Below, piece by piece: positions 5,741-8,067 of a stretch of DNA of 8,067 nt; within the stretch, counting starts at the first letter, position 1, and each line of letters opens with the position of its first letter. This DNA comes from JBDTRY01 sp039931435 (lineage in GTDB: Bacteria; Acidobacteriota; Thermoanaerobaculia; Gp7-AA8): NCBI GenBank assembly GCA_039931435.1, contig JBDTRY010000179.1:1-8067 (forward strand). The letters are read 5' to 3'. Under the pieces are notes generated by a model that worked only from the letters and a program-made list of their open reading frames with translations, was not told where the DNA came from and ran no database searches. A program made the position numbers and the translations under genes.

Positions 5741-8067
5741 TTGAGGAATCGACTGAGAACTGCGGCCATCATCCTGCTCATCGTGCCTGTGCTGTCCTGT
5801 ACGAGCTATCGCTCCTACAAACAGGCCTCTGAGTTCGAGCAGCAGAAGGACTGGGACAAGGCGGTCATCGAGTACGAGAAGGCGCTCGAAGTCGATCCGG
5901 CCAACCTCAAATATCGCATGGCGCTGCAGAACGCGAAGATGGAAGCGTCCCGGCTGCATTTCGAGAAGGGTAAGCAGTTGCGCTCCGCCGGCCAGAACGA
6001 ACTGGCCGCTACCGAGCTGGAGCTCACGGTCAAGCTCGACCCCACCAACCAGTTCGCCGCCGTGGAGTACACCAAGGCGGTAACGGCGATGCAGGAAGCG
6101 GCGCAGGCAGCACAGGGACCCACGCTCGAGCAGCGTAAGAAACTCATCGGCAGCAAGGCCCGACCCCCCGAGCTCAACCCCGCCTCGGACGAACCGATCT
6201 CTCTCTCGTTTCCGCGCCCCACACCGACCAAGGACATTTACCGCGCCCTGGGAAACGCCTTCGGCATCAACGTTCTCTTCGATCAGGCGGTTAAGGACGA
6301 CGACCGCATTTCCATCGAGCTTCGTGACGTCACCTCTCAGCAGGCCCTGGAGCGGGTGATGCAGGCCGCCAATCACTTCTACAAAGTTCTCGACGAGAAG
6401 ACCATCATCGTCGTTCCGGACACACCGCAGAAGCGCCGTGATTACGAGGACCTGGTCATCCAGACCTTCTACCTCTCCAATGGCGACGCCGAACAGGTCA
6501 CCAACGTCGTGCGCACCATGATCGAGGCCCGGAACGTATTTCCGCTGAAGGCCCTGAACGCCATTACCATCCGCGACACGGCCGACAAGGTGCGCATCGC
6601 CGAAAAAATCATCGAAGCCAACGACAAGGCCCGGGCCGAAGTGGTGGTGCAGGTGGAACTGCTCCAGGTCGACTCGAACAAGTTGCGCGACATTGGCCTG
6701 AACCTCTCCCCGGATGCCATCACGGCATCGCCCGTGACCACCGACGGAAAACCGATCACCAGTCTCCCCATCCAGGCCATTCGGGGACTGACCTCCGGGA
6801 ACTGGAGCTTCACCATTCCCTCGGCGGTTTACTCGCTGATCAAGAACAATACAGACGCGCAGCTTCTGGCCCGGCCACAACTGCGAATCTCCGAAGGCGA
6901 AGATGCCACGCTGCACATCGGCCAGCAGCAACCGATTCCGGTCTCGACACTTTTCACACCGATCAGCGGAACGGGCGTGAGTCAGGGACCGCTGACCTCG
7001 TATACCTACAAGGACATCGGCATCAAGATCTCCATCACTCCCCGGGTCCATCACAACCGCGAGGTCACACTGAAGATCACCATCGAGGTATCCAGTCTCG
7101 CTGGCGAGGTTCCGGCGACCTCTTCCAGCCCCGCCCAGCCCATCATCGCCGACCGTACGATCTCCACGACCATCCGTCTGAAAGATGGTGAGACGAATTT
7201 CCTCGCTGGTCTGATCCGTCAGGACGACTCGAACACGCAGGACGAGACACCGTTCCTGTCCGACATTCCGGTGATCGGGCGGCTGTTTTCTCACAGCAAG
7301 AAAACCCATGTAGCCACCGACGTGATCCTGACCATGACCCCGCACATCGTACGCATCGCCGACATCACGGACGACGACATGGCTCCGATGTGGGTGGGCA
7401 CCACCAACAACCTCACCTTCCGTGGAGTCTCGCCGCGCCTCGAATCACAGAGCGGCGCGGATCCGTTCAACTATCCGCACCCGCCCTCACAGAATCAGGC
7501 CAATCAGCCGACATCGACGAATCCGGCCTGGTACGGCGGAACGGCGGTACCAGGACAGCCACCGCCACCGACCACGACCACCACCCCGGCCTCGCCCATT
7601 CCAGCTCCGGCGGGACCGAACGATCCATTCACCAAGCCACCGGGACTGGCCACACCGCCATCCACTCCGCCGGCGAGTGAGCCACCGGTCAACCCACCCG
7701 GAGCCACCAGCGCGCAATCCCAGTCGAGCGCCAGCGTCGACGGGGGCACACAGCCGTACACCTGGGCCGCGTCTCCGCGCATCGCACCGCAGCCGGAACT
7801 GGTCTCGCTGAAACCGGGCGTTGAAATGATGTGGCCCGTCATCGGAATGGATCTGGCCGGGCTGAACACTCCCCAGGTCGTGCTTCACTACGATCCAACC
7901 GCACTTGATGTGGCCGCGGGAACGGTAGGCAGCGCCATTGAATTCAAACCCGAGAATCCGCCCGTGGTGAAGATCGATTCCGTGACGGGCACGATCCGCG
8001 TTCAGTCGAGCGACGGAAACCCATTGCACTTCCGGTCCGGTGGCGACATCGTCACCCTCCGCGTCCG
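5741..8067 (+). CDS. pilQ: Lipoprotein secretin PilQ/GspD with TPR and cohesin-like domains (3' end beyond window)
   Basis: Outer-membrane secretin forming the exit channel; 775 codons are visible and the frame is still open at the window edge. A basic n-region, hydrophobic core and lipobox VLSC (C20) mark a lipoprotein signal peptide. Two TPR-like repeats follow (about 24-115), then an STN/N0 domain (about 153-228), a secretin N domain (about 237-296) and the secretin core (from about 299). The core includes TDAQLLARPQLRISEGEDA and the signature PFLSDIPVIGRLF (504-516), and the barrel part ends near HIVR. A proline/threonine-rich linker (about 579-670) leads to a cohesin-like domain (from about 685), which the window cuts. 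AMIN domains typical of classical PilQ are absent, so GspD is an equally fair family name. Start TTG 5741 has a good Shine-Dalgarno and lies 58 bases after pilP. Confidence 0.95.
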   Translation, partial: MRNRLRTAAIILLIVPVLSCTSYRSYKQASEFEQQKDWDKAVIEYEKALEVDPANLKYRMALQNAKMEASRLHFEKGKQLRSAGQNELAATELELTVKLDPTNQFAAVEYTKAVTAMQEAAQAAQGPTLEQRKKLIGSKARPPELNPASDEPISLSFPRPTPTKDIYRALGNAFGINVLFDQAVKDDDRISIELRDVTSQQALERVMQAANHFYKVLDEKTIIVVPDTPQKRRDYEDLVIQTFYLSNGDAEQVTNVVRTMIEARNVFPLKALNAITIRDTADKVRIAEKIIEANDKARAEVVVQVELLQVDSNKLRDIGLNLSPDAITASPVTTDGKPITSLPIQAIRGLTSGNWSFTIPSAVYSLIKNNTDAQLLARPQLRISEGEDATLHIGQQQPIPVSTLFTPISGTGVSQGPLTSYTYKDIGIKISITPRVHHNREVTLKITIEVSSLAGEVPATSSSPAQPIIADRTISTTIRLKDGETNFLAGLIRQDDSNTQDETPFLSDIPVIGRLFSHSKKTHVATDVILTMTPHIVRIADITDDDMAPMWVGTTNNLTFRGVSPRLESQSGADPFNYPHPPSQNQANQPTSTNPAWYGGTAVPGQPPPPTTTTTPASPIPAPAGPNDPFTKPPGLATPPSTPPASEPPVNPPGATSAQSQSSASVDGGTQPYTWAASPRIAPQPELVSLKPGVEMMWPVIGMDLAGLNTPQVVLHYDPTALDVAAGTVGSAIEFKPENPPVVKIDSVTGTIRVQSSDGNPLHFRSGGDIVTLRV
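7790..8067 (+). other. Cohesin-like domain at the secretin C-terminus (partial)
   Basis: Encodes residues from about 684 to the window end. The pattern is a V-S-L-K-P-G start, then VVLHYDPTALDVAAGTVGS, then a GTIRVQSS strand and a GGDIVTLRVR strand. This matches the hydrophobic-strand order and the LxYDPxxLxV hallmark of cohesin-fold domains. The end of the domain lies outside the window. In cellulosomes this fold binds dockerins; in secretins its partner is not evident from the sequence. Confidence 0.75.

Noticed and set aside
5738..7345. 535-codon open frame on the minus strand opposite the secretin
   Set aside because: It is the reverse of the highly conserved secretin frame; its predicted protein is a G/V/D/R/H-rich product with no recognisable domain or signal, as expected for an antisense shadow in GC-rich DNA.
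7550..7720. CCACCG-rich low-complexity DNA as a microsatellite or regulatory repeat
   Set aside because: It is explained by the proline/threonine-rich linker it encodes in the secretin; no regular repeat unit is kept.

Overview
The window is a compact, fully co-oriented (+ strand) operon for the assembly machinery of a type IV pilus or type II secretion-like apparatus. In order it encodes the inner-membrane platform protein (PilC/GspF), the assembly ATPase (PilB/GspE), an actin-fold cytoplasmic protein (PilM-like), two bitopic inner-membrane proteins (PilN- and PilO-like), a TM-anchored PilP/GspC-like protein, and the outer-membrane secretin (PilQ/GspD), which runs off the right edge. Almost every base is coding; no RNA genes, mobile elements or CRISPR arrays are visible, and no gap exceeds 60 bases.

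The organism looks like a GC-rich diderm bacterium. The ATPase His-box region (TTVHANNVVDVLGRF), the PilN start (LNLAARPFRN), and a secretin with TPR repeats in front and a cohesin-like domain behind resemble what I remember of Acidobacteriota (or a neighbouring phylum such as Aminicenantes). This is inference from family resemblance, not a database result.

Layout: pilC (55-1260); a 51-base spacer filled by a decaying tandem repeat; pilB (1312-2928); then pilM, pilN, pilO and pilP joined by very short junctions (3-base gap, GTGA overlap, ATGA overlap, TGATG overlap), which suggests translational coupling; then a 58-base spacer with an imperfect hairpin, and the secretin from a TTG start (5741 to beyond 8067). 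PilB drives pilin polymerisation through PilC. PilM docks on the PilN N-terminus, PilN/PilO form the periplasmic alignment complex, and PilP bridges to the secretin through which the fibre or substrate leaves.

The unusual points are architectural. PilP carries a single thrombospondin type-3 (calcium-binding) repeat between proline-rich hinges and has a TM anchor instead of a lipobox. The secretin is itself a lipoprotein with N-terminal TPRs, as if a pilotin were fused to it, and ends in a proline-rich linker plus a cohesin-like domain. PilM has lost the recognisable actin-type phosphate-binding motifs. The pilC-pilB spacer is a 15-base-period repeat that contains the stop codon of one gene and the start codon of the next. 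Together these suggest a hybrid pilus/secretion machine with possible calcium-dependent bridging between the membranes.
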